A stretch of DNA of 64,000 bases from Platycarya strobilacea (Eukaryota > Streptophyta > Magnoliopsida > Fagales > Juglandaceae): NCBI GenBank assembly GCA_036898215.1, contig CM072552.1, positions 18,718,255 through 18,782,254 on the forward strand. The letters run 5' to 3'. Each line of letters opens with the position of its first letter. The stretch's first letter is position 1. The translations under genes and the position numbers were made by a program. Shown here piece by piece: positions 35,149 through 47,739 of the stretch. Under the pieces are notes generated by a model. The model did not search any database. It had not been told where the DNA came from and saw only the letters and a program-made list of their open reading frames with translations.

Positions 35149-38100
35149 TGTCAACACCCCTGTTCACGCTTGGGATTGTACGTGAACTATAATTTCGAGG
35201 ATGAGCAACACAAGGAAGTTCACCCCTCGTCATATTGTATACGTGTGTTTTTTTTAAACAGTAAAAAAAGGTTTTCGCAGCGAAAAAAAGGTCAAGTCTT
35301 TCTACAGTATACATCACATGATTCAATAATCCTAATATTCCAAAATAGCTTCATTAAAATAATAATAACATAATTCATCAGTTCATAAGTTGTTCCTTCT
35401 TCCAAAATAAAGGAAGACCCCAAGATACTTAAACAAAATAAACATAATCAAATAGGTGCTGACCGCACGACCTGCTATCTAGAAGAAGGCTCATCTTTTA
35501 CCTCCTTCACATCAGGACCAAAAAGGAACTGGGTTGGTCTTACTCACCCACTAAGTAGGAGGCTCGTCCCTATCTCCAAAGTGTAAACACAGTCCCTGAA
35601 GATAGACCTATCGGACCCCAAAGAGAGACAACACCTGGTGCATTGCCTTTTGAAGGGCTTGTGGATCACCTTCCATCACATGTCTTTTATAAACTGGCTG
35701 TACAAGATAGAGGTCACTGCATCAAAAGTAGGTGAGGTCACCAGACCATTAGAGGTCTGGGGAGTCTCCTCGGTCCTCACTGTCTTTGGTTCCATCTTTT
35801 CCTGTCACTACTTCTATTGTCCCCCATCAAGGAACAATAGTAAAAATATAAAGGGGTGAGATTTCAAAAAATCTTAGTAAGTACACAAGTATTTCAACAA
35901 AAGTATTTCAAGTATATCTTAAAGTGAATAACAAACAAATGTATACACATTATGCAACATGAGACTCATGACTTAACTGATGCATATGCTCATGTCAGCT
36001 GTCATCTACTTGTCTTTCTTTAACTTAAAACACGCACTTGCTTATAAGATCATGTAACAAAATCTCTTGACTCACATTTTCAAAATACATCATTTTTGTA
36101 TATTTTTCTTCATTTCTTATCTTAGGCATCATTTACTTATTCATATTTTTCTTGAGGCTCGAAAGTCGTTCTTTATTGTCATGATTTTTTATTAGATACC
36201 TCACGGTTCCCCTAAGCACCATGTACTCCCTGCTAGTTACCGTCTCACCCGGTGACCACGCAAGTTGAAGTGAATACGTTACGCAATTTATGCATCACCC
36301 GGCGACCACTCAAGTATAAGAGACGACGTTAGCCGCTCTTCATCACTCGGTGATCACTCAAACCGAGCGACTACAACCTTATTCTTATAATGGTAAGGTA
36401 AAAGCTTACACCGCTTTTGGGCACTCACTAGCATTAGGTGCGACCACGCTACGAAAACCTGTTGGAGCCATACATGGTCCGTCGACCCCCGTAATTAGAC
36501 ACTCCTTTAGACACTCAACTTCAGACACTCTTGAGTGAACAAGGAATTCCACTGGAGCACTACCCCGTTCCAGCTTTTAGGGTTCTTATAAAACTTTAAT
36601 CATTTTGTTTTGAAAACATGTTTGACTCAAAAACATGATTTTCGTGTTGTATGCATGGAATATGCAAACTCTTAACGCTAATCATGCAAAAATTCGAGAC
36701 GAACCCGAGTGCACACTTAGCCATTTTCTTTTATAAGTCAAAAATCACATCATTCAACTTACCATTCATGCACAAGTATATAATTGGGCCTAATGGATTG
36801 ATTGGGGTGCTCGGCCTCCACCCCTATGGTTGGGTTGAGACCCTCTTTGGTGACCACCTAGGGTTTCTTCCTTTTATTCTCTTCCACATACTCATTAAAC
36901 CTTAGTAAAATTATTGAAATAATTTTTGCTTCACAAAAAGGGGTTGACCAAAACCCTATAGTCTCTTAGATCTAATATTTGAATCCCTTCTCTTCAAACC
37001 AAATAGTACACTTAATCATCTATGGGAAAGTCGAAAATCATACCATTGCATTCTCCTAGTTTTTATGCTTCTAAGCTCTCCAAACACTCAAAGCTTAAAT
37101 ATTACATGAAAGAATAATTAATTATAAAAAGTTTAAACCCTATAAGTTCTCCAATCCGTAAACCCATAGGTGCATCATCTCCATTTTTTTCAAGTTTCAA
37201 ACTTTAACTTACCAAGCATGCATTGTATCACAATCTACCATGTTAATCATGATATGTTCATACCAAGAACAAAATATCTACATCCACCAATATTTTATAA
37301 ATATTTATCCTAGCATGATACATTAACAAAACATGAATTTTGCTACTAAATAAACAAAGTATTTCTTCAAGTAACCTATTCTACATCATCCAATATCCAA
37401 CAAACTTAACCTTAGTCATGCATGCATATATCATGTTGATTTCTTTGCAACAAATTGACTAAATGCACCAATCATATTATAAACTTTCAAACTTAAAGGA
37501 ATCATAGGTTTTAAGCATGGATTCACATCTAGCTAAGTATAGCATTTCCACTAAACAATTTCATCATGGCATAGCAAGCAAGAAATCAATCAATACAAAC
37601 ACATTCTCTTAAAAATATACTAGAGATGTTAAAGGAAAAATAATAATATACTTACAATACTTCTAGTAGGATTGGATTAACTCTAAAAATATATATAAAA
37701 TGTTTCATTAGAACAATTATAACTATAAGGTTTTAAAGAGAAGATTTTGAAAGAATCAAGAACATTGGTGTGCTGTGTGATCTACCTTAGGTTTCTATGC
37801 TTGTATTAGCTCAAGATGTCACTTACCTCTTCAAAAGCACTTCCACTCAAGGATACTTGCTTCTTGCTCTTCTAGACTTAGAGTATTTTGGTGTTTTGGT
37901 GATAGAAGAGAATAAAACAAAGTGAGAGTGGAGAGAAGTGCTTAAGACCAAGAGGTATGTGTGTGTGTGTGTTTGTGAGAAAGTGAAACCAAGTGAAGAA
38001 GACCAAATGTAATAGGCCATTTGGCCATGAAGGCTTCTTAGGCTTTTAGGCCACTCATTCCCTAGCCAAGAGTTGACACTTGATGGATGGAAAGACTTGA

Positions 38101-38997
38101 CTCCTATTATTAGAGTGAAATCATGCCTAAGCTAGCATGTAATTGGATGACAAATATTCATTCCCCTATTTTCCCTATGGCCGGCGCCCCCCAATGGGTT
38201 TTAGCCTCTCATTTCCTCTCACATCACTCTTCTATCTCCCAACTACCATCTCATATATTAATCCATAAGATTGTAAGATCGCATTATGGAGAATGAGACT
38301 TGCAACTTTTGGCCAAGCTCCTTCCTAGCCAACCGAATCTCAGCCTCCTCTCCCATGTGTTCTCTTTTTCTCTCTTGTTTTATCACTCACTCGATCAATC
38401 ATTCATGCTCTCACATGTCTTCTCAAGATCCCCCCAATAGTCAGTTACCTAGATTTGGATATGATTACATGGGAAACACCCCAAAGGGGTTCAGCAACCT
38501 CCTTTCTCCTTGTAACTGAATCTTGCTTCCCTCCTTCACACATCCATCCTTCCAAATATAACTTGTGTCCTTGACTAGATTTGGCATGATCCTAAGGAGA
38601 GTAAAATGTAAAATCTCTCTCTCCCTTACATGCCTCCCTAGTAAGCCAATGATGAGAAAATCTCATCTTGAAATTTCACACTTCTTCCTCCAAGAAACAA
38701 CTAGTCAACTCTTCATCTACTAGCATTTTCTTCCTTACACCTACTAGTCTTGAAAGACTTACTAAAACTCTCTTAGAGTGACATATGTCTTCATGCATGG
38801 GCTTAATTGACTAATGGGTTATTCTTATGGACTTAAGAGCCTACACATCACACTTTGAGCTAACATTTTAATCCATACTCCCAAGCATCAATTCCAAACC
38901 CAAGCTTTCACCCTTTTCCAAATCAAATTACCAATATTATTATTAAAATAATTAATTAATCAAAATAATGAGGAAATGAAAATCCCAGGTCATCACA
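35149..38997 (-). repeat. Long LTR (about 3.85 kb, 5' LTR)
   Basis: On the minus strand it begins TGTGATGACCTGGGATTTTC and ends GGGGTGTTGACA. No coding domain is seen; short frames such as 38286-38519 have no recognisable features. A three-copy motif lies at 36246-36361. The length is unusual, and an unrecognised older insertion inside it cannot be excluded. Confidence 0.6.
36246..36361. repeat. Three-copy CACCCGGTGACCAC motif in the long LTR
   Basis: CACCCGGTGACCACGCAAG, CACCCGGCGACCACTCAAG and CACTCGGTGATCACTCAA start at 36246, 36296 and 36344, a spacing of about 48-50 bases. This patch is GC-richer than the rest of the LTR and might hold promoter elements, but that is inference. Confidence 0.7.
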
Positions 38998-40533
38998 AAA
39001 GGCTTTGAGCATCATTGTTAGGGTAAGAAACATGTGGATTGTTGGGCCGAAGAGAGATGAAGGATTAGCCTAGGGGATGCAAAAAGAAAGTTAGAGGGTT
39101 ATTATGGTGAAGGACAGAGTCGGGCCCAACAGTGATAAGTGGATTAGTGAGACTGGTTGGTTTTGCCAAAAAGGTCCCATGGTTTGGTTCCAGGTCAATA
39201 GCCAACTATGAGACATCATGAGGGGTTACATCAGCAGATGCAGAAAAAGGGATTTTCGGCTTGGAGTTAATGCTGGTAAGAGAGACCTGACCCGCTGGAT
39301 TAAAAGTGGAGATTTGGACAGAGGGGATTTCGTGTGAGTGAACAAAGGTAGGCAGATTTTGGAAAATTGTGCTTCCCCAAAATGTCTCAGGATCCAAGTG
39401 GCGGCTAGCTATATCAAGTAAATCTTGTCTGTTCCAAAAAGGAGTTAAATCTTCACCACGTGTTGAGTAAGATACCTTCGAACTTCCTAAACAAGCCATA
39501 TCGAAACTGAAAGTGTTGTTCTTAAAGAAACTTACTCTTGCTTCCTAATTTTTCATAAGTAGTTTTCAACATTCCAGCAGACAATTTTGCTTGCATCCAT
39601 GGCTCAATAGACAAATGAGTGATATTAAACGTGTTTCTGGTGTTCCTTTTTGTGGCTTCCTGTGTGGGTACTTGGACATGAGTCTTCTCATGCATGTTAC
39701 GTTGTGTCCATGTGAGAGTTTCAGAGGATTGGATAGTCTGTTGTGGATGATTGATCTCAAAATGATGATTCCACCGAGTGGAAGTGGTATCTCGCAACCA
39801 TGGAGTATCACCTTGTAACCATGGACCATAACAGAACGATAATGGCATTTCAAAAAATAAGGATAGTTGTGGTGATAATGCCCTAATAACCCACAGGAGT
39901 AACAAAACACTGAAAACCTTTTATATTTGAATGGAATCCACAGGGTGGGCAGATCAGGTCTAGGAAGTTGAAAACCATTTGAGAGCGGATGATCAACTTT
40001 AATTTCAACTTCAATTCTGATAAATTGTTTAAGAATTCCACCAAATCGCTACACCAAGTCGATTTGTTTAAGAACCCCTAGGACTTTCCCGATTTCCTCA
40101 ACATTTTTTTTCGAAAGATATTCACGTGGCAAACCATGTATTTGGATCCAAAACACAAAAAAGTTGAGAGGTACCTCATGAATGCTAATACCAGGTGGCC
40201 ACTCCGAGATCAATAGCAGACATCCTTTAATACTCCATGGCCTTTGACCCAAAACACTAGTTCGTTCTTTTCCAATCTCGAAGGTGAAGAAAAAATTGTG
40301 AAGTTGCAGATCTTCAATATGAAGGTTGGGGCTAAATAACCAACTAGCTCGGATTAAGGTATGTTCCAAATTCTTGTTCATGGGTTTGTGAGAAATAAGC
40401 CTCCCAAGAAGAACTCGAGCAGAGAAATTCGCATAAACTGTAGAAGTGACAGGTGTAAGCTTAAGGTTATTCTATTTTAGTGAATCGGGAGTGGGAAAGG
40501 GAATGTTAAGGTCGAGGTCGAGGGTGATGGCCA
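38998..40533 (-). pseudogene. LINE B ORF1, N-terminal part (DUF4283, zinc knuckle)
   Basis: It starts at an ATG at about 40533 (MAITLDLDLNIPFP). 40049-40381 gives the DUF4283 core: RASWLFSPNLHIEDL, FEIGKERTSVLGQRPWSIKG and FFVFWIQIHGLPREYLSKK. A frameshifted segment at 39566-39910 carries CYSCGLLGHYHHNYP, a zinc knuckle whose last Cys is now Tyr. 39206-39499 continues the variable tail. Stops and frameshifts separate the parts. Confidence 0.8.
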
Positions 40534-40735
40534 TGTTGGTTGTTGCAAGGTTTGGGTGAGAGGATTAAGCAGGTTTGGAAATTGGATGAAGGAAAAATAG
40601 AGGTTGTAAATGGTAGGGGTAGACAAGAGTCGGACAAAGAACATAATGATAAGTGAAAACTCTCATAGAGAGGAGAGAAACTCTAGGCTAGAGTGAGAAA
40701 ATCTATTTCTTCTACAATGGCTATCACCGATTATT
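38998..40735 (-). mobile_element. LINE B, 5' part (leader and ORF1)
   Basis: Third block of LINE B. A C/T-rich leader on the minus strand (TCTCACTCTAGCCTAGAGTT at about 40690) precedes ORF1. The 5' border is approximate, because no target duplication matching the 3' side near 21303 was found. Confidence 0.7.
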
Positions 40736-42286
40736 CTGTTTCCTAGATGATAACGTAATTAATAATTGTGTAATTATTGTGTTGCATGATTATTTTAAAA
40801 TAAATAAAATAAATATGAGAATTATATGAAATATTAATTTTTTCATAATAATGGATCCACTCTTTTTCAAAATAGTTATATAAAATTTATGCACCTCAAA
40901 ATTGTACATAAAATTACTCATTTAGATTTAGATATGGTATAGTGCATAAAAGGATGATCACTTCTACCATATTTTTGGATGTAGATTGTGATGGATTTAT
41001 TTATTTTTATTATTTTTTGTTAATTTCATTATTTTGTCTAAGATGATAAAGGCACTTCTTTATTTTTAAAGGGAAATTAAAAACTTGGACAAATGTTGTC
41101 CATTTCTTGCCATTATATAATTTATAATTAAATATATGATGACTGCATAAGAGTTTAGTACAATATATAAATGAGACGCGTCAGATAAAAATTTTTTACC
41201 AAAAAATGGCTTTGAAAGTTATTAAAATACCACAATAGATATTTTTATCAGATTGAATCATCAAATTCATAGCTGCAAATACATTCAGAGTATTTTGGGT
41301 GTCAATCCTATATTAACTTATCTTAAATCAATAATCGATGATTCATTATTTTTTTAATTTCTCATAAAAAATTAAACATATCTTAATTTACTTAATTTTT
41401 TTTCTTTCTAAAAGCAGGCATTTCATAGATAAAATTAAGAGGTTACATGATACAAATTTCAGTGAAGTAGAACTCTCCAACAAAAAATTAAATACATAGC
41501 ATACATAAATACATAGCATACACAAAAAATTAAAAACTGTTTCAGAGTCACAATTGTGACTCTTGCCAATCCCAATTGAAGGGATGCTGACCATGCTGGT
41601 TTTGAAATAATCTGGTGAACAGACTATTTGACTTCAACTAAAAGTCGTAGTAAGGGAAGGTGCACTGCGTTTTATTGAGTTGGTCCCGTTGAAAGGGGTT
41701 CTCATGTCTATTTTAACTTGATTTCTGGTAGAAAATTAAGAAAGTAGCAATCAGAAGATAAACCGATGTACCTAAATTGAAAATTGATAGCAAAAATCGA
41801 AGCATTTGAGTCCGATGTCCCCAATAGTGTTGCGCATGGCAGCATGGGACCCTTCCTGATGCAGCGACACATGAGTTTCATGAGCATTGTCACCCACATG
41901 TGAGACTTATGCGTCACTCGTTTGGGCATTTTTCTCTGTCCCTCCATAGATTGGCGGTGGGAGAGTCCAACAATCCGATGCATGGTAATTGTAGGAGCTC
42001 AGCAAACAGAAGATTGGGACATCTTGGTGCTATGGGCAAAATACTACGAAGAAAGCTAGAAAAGTTGAAGAAGAAAAGAAGGGAAAGATACCGACTAGGG
42101 TAGGGCGGGAGGGAGGGAGGAGCTAGAGCTCCAACCCCTGGAATGAGTGGCGATGTCTGGGGAAACGAGCAACAAACTAGAAAGAAAAAAAAACCAAAGA
42201 GAGAGAAAAAAAAAGGTCTTTATATGTAGGCTATCTTAATCTACGTCATATATTCAACCACGTATATTAATTTATTTCATACATTC
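40736..42286. other. Spacer, with a possible LINE 3' fragment near 41395-41600
   Basis: On the minus strand 41400-41470 reads TTTGTATCATGTAACCTCTT and AATTTTATCTATGAAATGCC, a style common in plant LINE 3' untranslated ends. No ORF2 domain adjoins it, so this is weak. 42100-42200 is A/G-rich low-complexity sequence. Confidence 0.3.
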
Positions 42287-42294
42287 AAATGCAT
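42287..42294. repeat. Target-site duplication of LINE C (left copy)
   Basis: AAATGCAT occurs here and again at 45807-45814 after the A-rich tail of LINE C. Confidence 0.6.
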
Positions 42295-45204
42295 TTCAAT
42301 AAATGTGCTAAAGTGGCATTAAAATACTTAAATAAATCAGTATTTGGTAGGGTGGATCAAATTATTAAGGACTTGGAAAATATAATTAAGGTCTTGGAAG
42401 CAAAACTTCAAGTAGAGTTTTTCGATGATATGGAAGTTGATTTGTTGGCCAGCAAACTAGATCTTGAAATTTGGGAAAATAGGGAAGAAACTAAAATTGC
42501 TTAGAGTGCCAAGAAAAAATGGCTTCATGAAGGGGAAAATAATTCAATTTTTTTTTCATGTTGTGGTAAATTAAAGATGTCGCAATTCGATCATTAATCA
42601 TATAAGGCTTAAATATGGATCTCGTCTTCATTCTCCTGAGATGGTTCATTCAGGAGGAGTAGACTATTTTCACAATTTCCTCAATGAGATGCAAGAGGTT
42701 TATCAAGTTCAGTTGTCTACGCTTTTTAGTAAGGGAGTGACTTCGGATGAGAATTGTGATCTATGCAGATTACCTTCTGAAGAAGAAGTTAGATAAGTTT
42801 TTTTATTCCACAGGAAAGTAGTCCGAGACTGGATAGTTTTGGTTCGTCTTTATACATTTCTTGTTGGTCATTTTTTAAAAATGATATAGTAGACACAACT
42901 CAGGATTTTTTTCAAATAGCTAAGCTTCCTAAATTTTACACGACTTCATATATTGTGCTCATTCCCAAAGTGTTGGATTCGACCAGCTTTGATAAATTTT
43001 GGCTCATTAGTCTTTGTTCAGTGGTGAACAAATTTTTTTCAAAGATCATTGTCTCTAGATTAAATGGAATCTTTGCAAGATTAATTTCATCGGATCAAGG
43101 GCCTTTTGTTCAAGGAATGTGCATATTTGAGAATATAACACTTGCACAGAAGATGGTTCATAGTATGAAGAAGAAAACTTGTGGGGAGAATGTGATGGTG
43201 AAGCTTGAAATGGCGAAAGCATATGACAATATTCATTAGAATTTTCTTCCTCATTTTGCAAACTTTTGAAGACATGTACTACTCTACGCCATGGTTTTCA
43301 GTTATGATGAATGGTTCTTATAAAGGGCTTTTCAGTCTTCTGAAGGCCTTCGTCAAGATGATCCATTATCCCCTTATTTTTTTTTATCTTAATGCAAGAA
43401 GTTCTTTCACAACTCCTTTAATAGCAATTTGAGTCTGGGCACATTGGAAAGTTTTCTCACCATATAGGAGTGCCACTTATGTCACACCTATTATATGCGG
43501 ATGATGTTCTTATTTTTTTGAATGGATCAAAAAGATCTATGAAGAGACTCATTAAAATTTTATCAGCTTATGAAAAGTGGTCTGGCCAACAAATTAGCAA
43601 ACCCAAGTTTGCAATTTTTACAGCACCTTATATCAGTGCAACAATATGTCATTTGTTGGCTAGAAAAACTAGGTTCAAGAAGGTCATTTTCCTGTGACTT
43701 ACTTGGGTGTTCCTTTGGTGATTGGGAGATTAAAAGCTTTCCATCTAGATCCTTTGGTTGCTAAAATAAGAAACAAAGTAACAGGTTGGAAGTCACGTTT
43801 GTTTTTCCAAGGGGAAAGATTAATTCTGTTGAAGCATGTCCTTAATAGTATGGCCTCCCATTTAATAGCAGTTTTAGATGTGCCGAAGATGGTTTTCAAG
43901 AAAGTTAATTCCATTTTGTCAACTTTATTTTGGGGTGAGCAAGATGGTATTGCAAAGGCTAAATTATGTTGGTCTCATATTAGCAAGCCAACTTCAAAAG
44001 GAGGTTTGGGTTTGAGGAAATTTGAGAAAGTTCAGTAGGCTATGCATACGAAATTGGCATGGCATATTATGTCAACGTATTTATTGTGAAGTCAATTTGT
44101 AAGAGCAAAATATGGTAAAGGGGGTCATATTACTATGATGAAGACTTGTATATATAGCTTGAGGATCTGGAAATCTATATCTTCGTTTATTATTGCAATT
44201 TGTGAAAATTCGAAACTAAAGTTGTGATATGTGCCTCCTCATTCTGGTATAAAAGATGGTTTCAGGATAGGCCATTGTGTGAATTTGTTCCTAATGTGGA
44301 GCAGGTTTCTCTGTAGATTCGGAATGTGTGGATTGGGGACTAGTGGAATTTTGACATGCTTGTAAACCTATTGAAAGAAGCTGCTGCAAGTGACATTTGT
44401 AGAAGGGTTACAGCAGGTAAATCTGGGAATGATATTTTGCTATGGAATCCTTCAAAGGATGGTTTTTTACCTCGGCTAGTGCATGGAAATTCATCCATGT
44501 TAAGGGTGACTGCTTGCCTTTTATGGATTGGATTTGGAATAAATATTTACCAAATAATATTTCTATTTGTATGTGAAGAGCTAGATTTCAATATCTAGTT
44601 GTTGATGAGAGGATTAAGTCTCGTGGAATCCCTCTAGCTTCTAAATGTGATTGTTGTCAAGTGCTGAAAATATAATCAATTGATCATGTTCTTGCTTCTG
44701 GTGAGATTGTGAACCAAGTTTGGAGGATGGCTACAATAGCTATGGGAATTTCATGTATGCATGGTGAAAATCGATGGCAACATGTGGTTAGTTGGCTTAC
44801 TTGTGCTAAAAAGTCTTCAAACAGGGGACTTATTATTGGGTTGTTGCCTAGCATTTTAACATGGTGTTTGTGGAAAAGAAGATGTAAAGAAAGGATGGAA
44901 GGAGTGGAAGATTTGACTTTAGGGGTATGGAGGTTAGTTCGGTTTTGGCTGGGTTCTGTGCTCAATAAAGACGACTCGGCCCCCTTGGATTTGATAGATG
45001 AGGCTATTTTACATAACATGGATATCCGATTTAGAAAGAGATCAAGCCCAATGTTAACATTAATTTCCTGGTCTAAGCCGCCGATAGATTGGTGGAAGAT
45101 AAATGTAGATGATAGTTGTCGGAAGAATCCTGGCAATTGTGGTGGTGGAGGTCTCTTGAGAGATCACAATGGCATGGTTATTGCGGCTTTTTCAGAGAAA
45201 TAAG
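42295..45204 (+). pseudogene. LINE C ORF2 remnant (RT to RNase H)
   Basis: Fragments in order: 42289-42504 ends LEIWENREETKIA before the usual KKWLHEGENNS linker, split by a stop. 42955-43239 is RT (MLIPKVLDSTSFDKFWLISL, SSDQGPFVQG, KLEMAKAYDNIH). 43470-43697 has the catalytic LLYADDVLIF intact. 43694-44038 has YLGVPLVIGRLKAF and KGGLGLRKFEK. 44709-45203 leads into RNase H (WKINVDDSCRKNPGNCGGGG, LLRDHNGMVIAAFSEK). Frameshifts and stops occur throughout. Confidence 0.85.
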
Positions 45205-45806
45205 GCATGGGTACTAATACAGAGACATAATTGTGAGCTCTAATTTAGGGGTGAAGCTTTGCAAGTGATTGGGTGGTTGGCAAATTATTTTAGAAAGTGA
45301 TTCTAAGGTGGTAGTGGATTGGTCAAATAGAAAACGATGAAATTTGTAGTACTTGTGAAACTTTTGGGAGGAGTTACTAAAGGAGCTTTACGGTCTTTCT
45401 TACAAAATGTTTCATCAATCTCAAGAAGGAAATCAAGTTGTGAATTACCTTGCGAGACCGAGTGAAGCAGGTCTCAATTGTTCTTATAGTATGAAAAATA
45501 TGTTGCCAAGAGTTTTGAAAGGTATTATTAAATTGGATAAGTTGGGGTTGGCCTCCATTAAAATTAAATAATTGGCTGGTTTATGTTCTTCTTGTTGGTT
45601 TCGGTGGCATAGGCATGTTTAGAATTATGTTTTGCAATTTTTGGTGTGTTTGGCTTTGTTGGATTGATTATTTATTTGTTATTCTTTTGATTGGTTGTTA
45701 CCACGGTTTTTTTTTTTTGTCATAAGTGAGAGTTTTTTTAATAAATTTGGAAATATGTCATTATTGAACATATGATTTTAAGTTTGTTAACTCTTCAAAA
45801 ATAAAA
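42295..45806 (+). mobile_element. LINE C: 5'-truncated L1-type element
   Basis: Plus-strand L1 sequence begins abruptly inside ORF2, after the endonuclease, and runs through RT, zf-RVT and RNase H to a 3' untranslated end and a short A-rich tail (CAAAAATAAAAAAATG). 5' truncation plus an 8-bp flanking duplication is the usual outcome of incomplete target-primed reverse transcription. Confidence 0.8.
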
Positions 45807-45814
45807 AAATGCAT
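45807..45814. repeat. Target-site duplication of LINE C (right copy)
   Basis: AAATGCAT directly follows the A-rich tail and matches 42287-42294. Part of the match could be tail A residues, so the true duplication may be slightly shorter. Confidence 0.6.
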
Positions 45815-46862
45815 CTCAAGAAACTTAACAAAATACTATTATTTTTATATTAATTCATATAATCGAAAATAGCTCATTCAACAAATACATCCTTAAGGCT
45901 TCCGTGCAAAAAGGCCCAACAATAGTCAAAAGTTTTGAAGATTCTTAAGAGGGGTACTCCAATACTGAGAAAACAGGGTTCCTACAAACATCAAAAGAAA
46001 AGAGATGGCTTAAATTAATGGCCGTGAATAAATTAAAAAGGATGGATTACCTTAAGGGAAGGAATCTCATTGATAGTAATGGACCAGTCATTGATCGCAC
46101 GTACGCAGAAAGCTAATAGAGAGAGAGACAAAAGAGACAAGTCGAAGAGCACGAACGATACAAATAATCTAACAAAGAAAAAATAAAAAGAAAAAGAGCA
46201 TTCTCAATATGGAATCCAATTTTTTTTTTTTTAGGAATTACTGATAACAAAGTAAACTTAAATTCCTGAAGGATACTATCAAATCTCTATGAAGGAATTG
46301 ATCAGTAATACTAGGTATAAATTTTATTAATAAAAATATTAAAAATTTTATTTTTATATTTTCTTAAAATAGAGTTTATTTATTTATAAAAATTTATATA
46401 AATATCATCTATTTAAAATTTGTGCAAATAATTTCTAGTTTTAACTAGACAAAATAGATGCGTGAACGTCCGTGTCTCATATCTAACGAGTTCAATTTTA
46501 ACAGACATTGGGTCAAACCGCCTTTAATAATGTGTATATATATAAATAGTGTAAGCAAGCTCATTTTATTAAAACTAAAATATGAGACATGAAGAGATAT
46601 AGGATTCTGTAACAAACATTCTAAAGTAATAAATAATAGTGCAAAATGATAAAGAAAAATAAATTTATTTAAACTAATTTCTAGATTCATATCCATGTCT
46701 TATAAAAGGACGACGTCTTATAAAAAGATGAATATAAAGTATTCTTAAGAATGTGAATGATGATACCACTGCTAATAGCGGTAGAATCGCAGTAAGCGTG
46801 AGAATGGCAGGTGCACTATCACTTATTGTTTTAAGATGATTTTTAAAAAATTCTATGATCAC
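45815..46862. other. AT-rich spacer, no gene seen
   Basis: No recognisable coding or repeat structure apart from short A/T runs. Small frames at 46445-46862 on the minus strand lack conserved features. Confidence 0.45.
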
Positions 46863-47600
46863 TCATTCAAAATCATACTTTAGGAAAAACAAAAGCATAA
46901 GATAGCAGTCGGTGGTGGAGCCGAGTCCCTGGCGGAGGACCAACCTAGGCGATGGCAGCATATGCATCACCTGCGCCACTTGTGGAGTTGAGCAGATAGG
47001 CAGATCTGGAGGCCTCAGAAGTCCATAGGCCCGCGCGTGGCTTCCAAAGCTACTTCGGAACTTCTCTGTATGTGAGCGACATGCTTGGCAGGGGCCGCAG
47101 GTGTGCCAAATGCACCAAACAGAATTGCAAAATTCCTTAAGGAGTTGAGTGGACAGATAGATCTGGAAATCTGAGGCCTCTAAGGTTGACAGGTCCGTCT
47201 GCGCGTAGCTTCCAAAGCCACTCCAGGGCTTTGCTGTGTGTGAACGATGTGCTCGACAAGGATTGTGGGTGCGCCAAATGCGCCCAATGGGATTGCAAAG
47301 TCCCCCTCCCCCCCGCCTTTTGAAGATCGGCGTCTGTAGGGATTGGGAAGGCGGTACGTGATGGTCAGCAATGCTAGTAGGCAGAAGTTTGACGGTGGAC
47401 GGCACTAAGGAAGAAAAAAAAAAAGGAAAAACTAGGAGAGAAAAACAAACTGGAAAGCATGCAAATGAAAAAGCCCGTAGGGCTGGCTACGGGAGGAGAT
47501 GATTGGAGCCAAAGTTCCGTTCCCCCTCCACCCAATGAGAATGCAGAAATGTCTGGGTCGATTTTGGTCAAGTGAAAAAAAAGAAAGAGATGAGTGAAAA
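46863..47600 (-). other. GC-richer island with an open frame and an internal tandem repeat; function unknown
   Basis: A minus-strand frame at 46863-47405 (180 codons) is open but consists largely of a duplicated segment (WRTHNPCRAHRSHT and WHTCGPCQACRSHT). I recognise no family. Its base composition stands out from the surrounding AT-rich spacer. It may be the 5' region of a transposon or a gene fragment. An A/G-rich tail (47405-47440) is shared in style with 42165-42215. Confidence 0.35.
46985..47304. repeat. Diverged tandem duplication, 2 x about 157 bp
   Basis: Unit 1 starts GAGTTGAGCAGATAGGCAGA at 46985; unit 2 starts GAGTTGAGTGGACAGATAGA at 47142. Both continue through GGCCTC, GCGTGGCTTCCAAAGC or GCGTAGCTTCCAAAGC, then GTGCCAAATGC or GCGCCAAATGC, and end at TTGCAAA. 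The mismatches are frequent, so the duplication is old. Confidence 0.75.
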
Positions 47601-47739
47601 AGAGAAACTAAACCCAATTTAATAATATATTAGTATGAGATATAAACTATATATTAAAAACAATAACACGTTTACATATTTAGATTCAGATAATAATGTA
47701 TAAATATGAGATATAATCTAAATAGCATTGTAAATGTAT

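Larger units (their letters stand above)
34339..38997 (-). mobile_element. Internally deleted LTR retrotransposon with a very long LTR
   Basis: A sequence starting TGTCAACAC occurs at 34339 and again at 35149, and stays similar for about 390 bp. Next to the second copy is a Met-type primer-binding site (35135-35144). The minus-strand reading is 5' LTR (38997 down to 35149, TGTGATGACC...GTTGACA), primer site, short gag-like start, then a truncated 3' LTR end (about 34730 down to 34339). Pol and most of the 3' LTR are missing. I found no matching target duplication, so a deletion may have removed one border. It interrupts LINE B ORF1. Confidence 0.65.

Noticed and set aside
38286..38519. 77-codon frame resembling a small secreted protein
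   Set aside because: It lies inside the long LTR, with no supporting motif or context.
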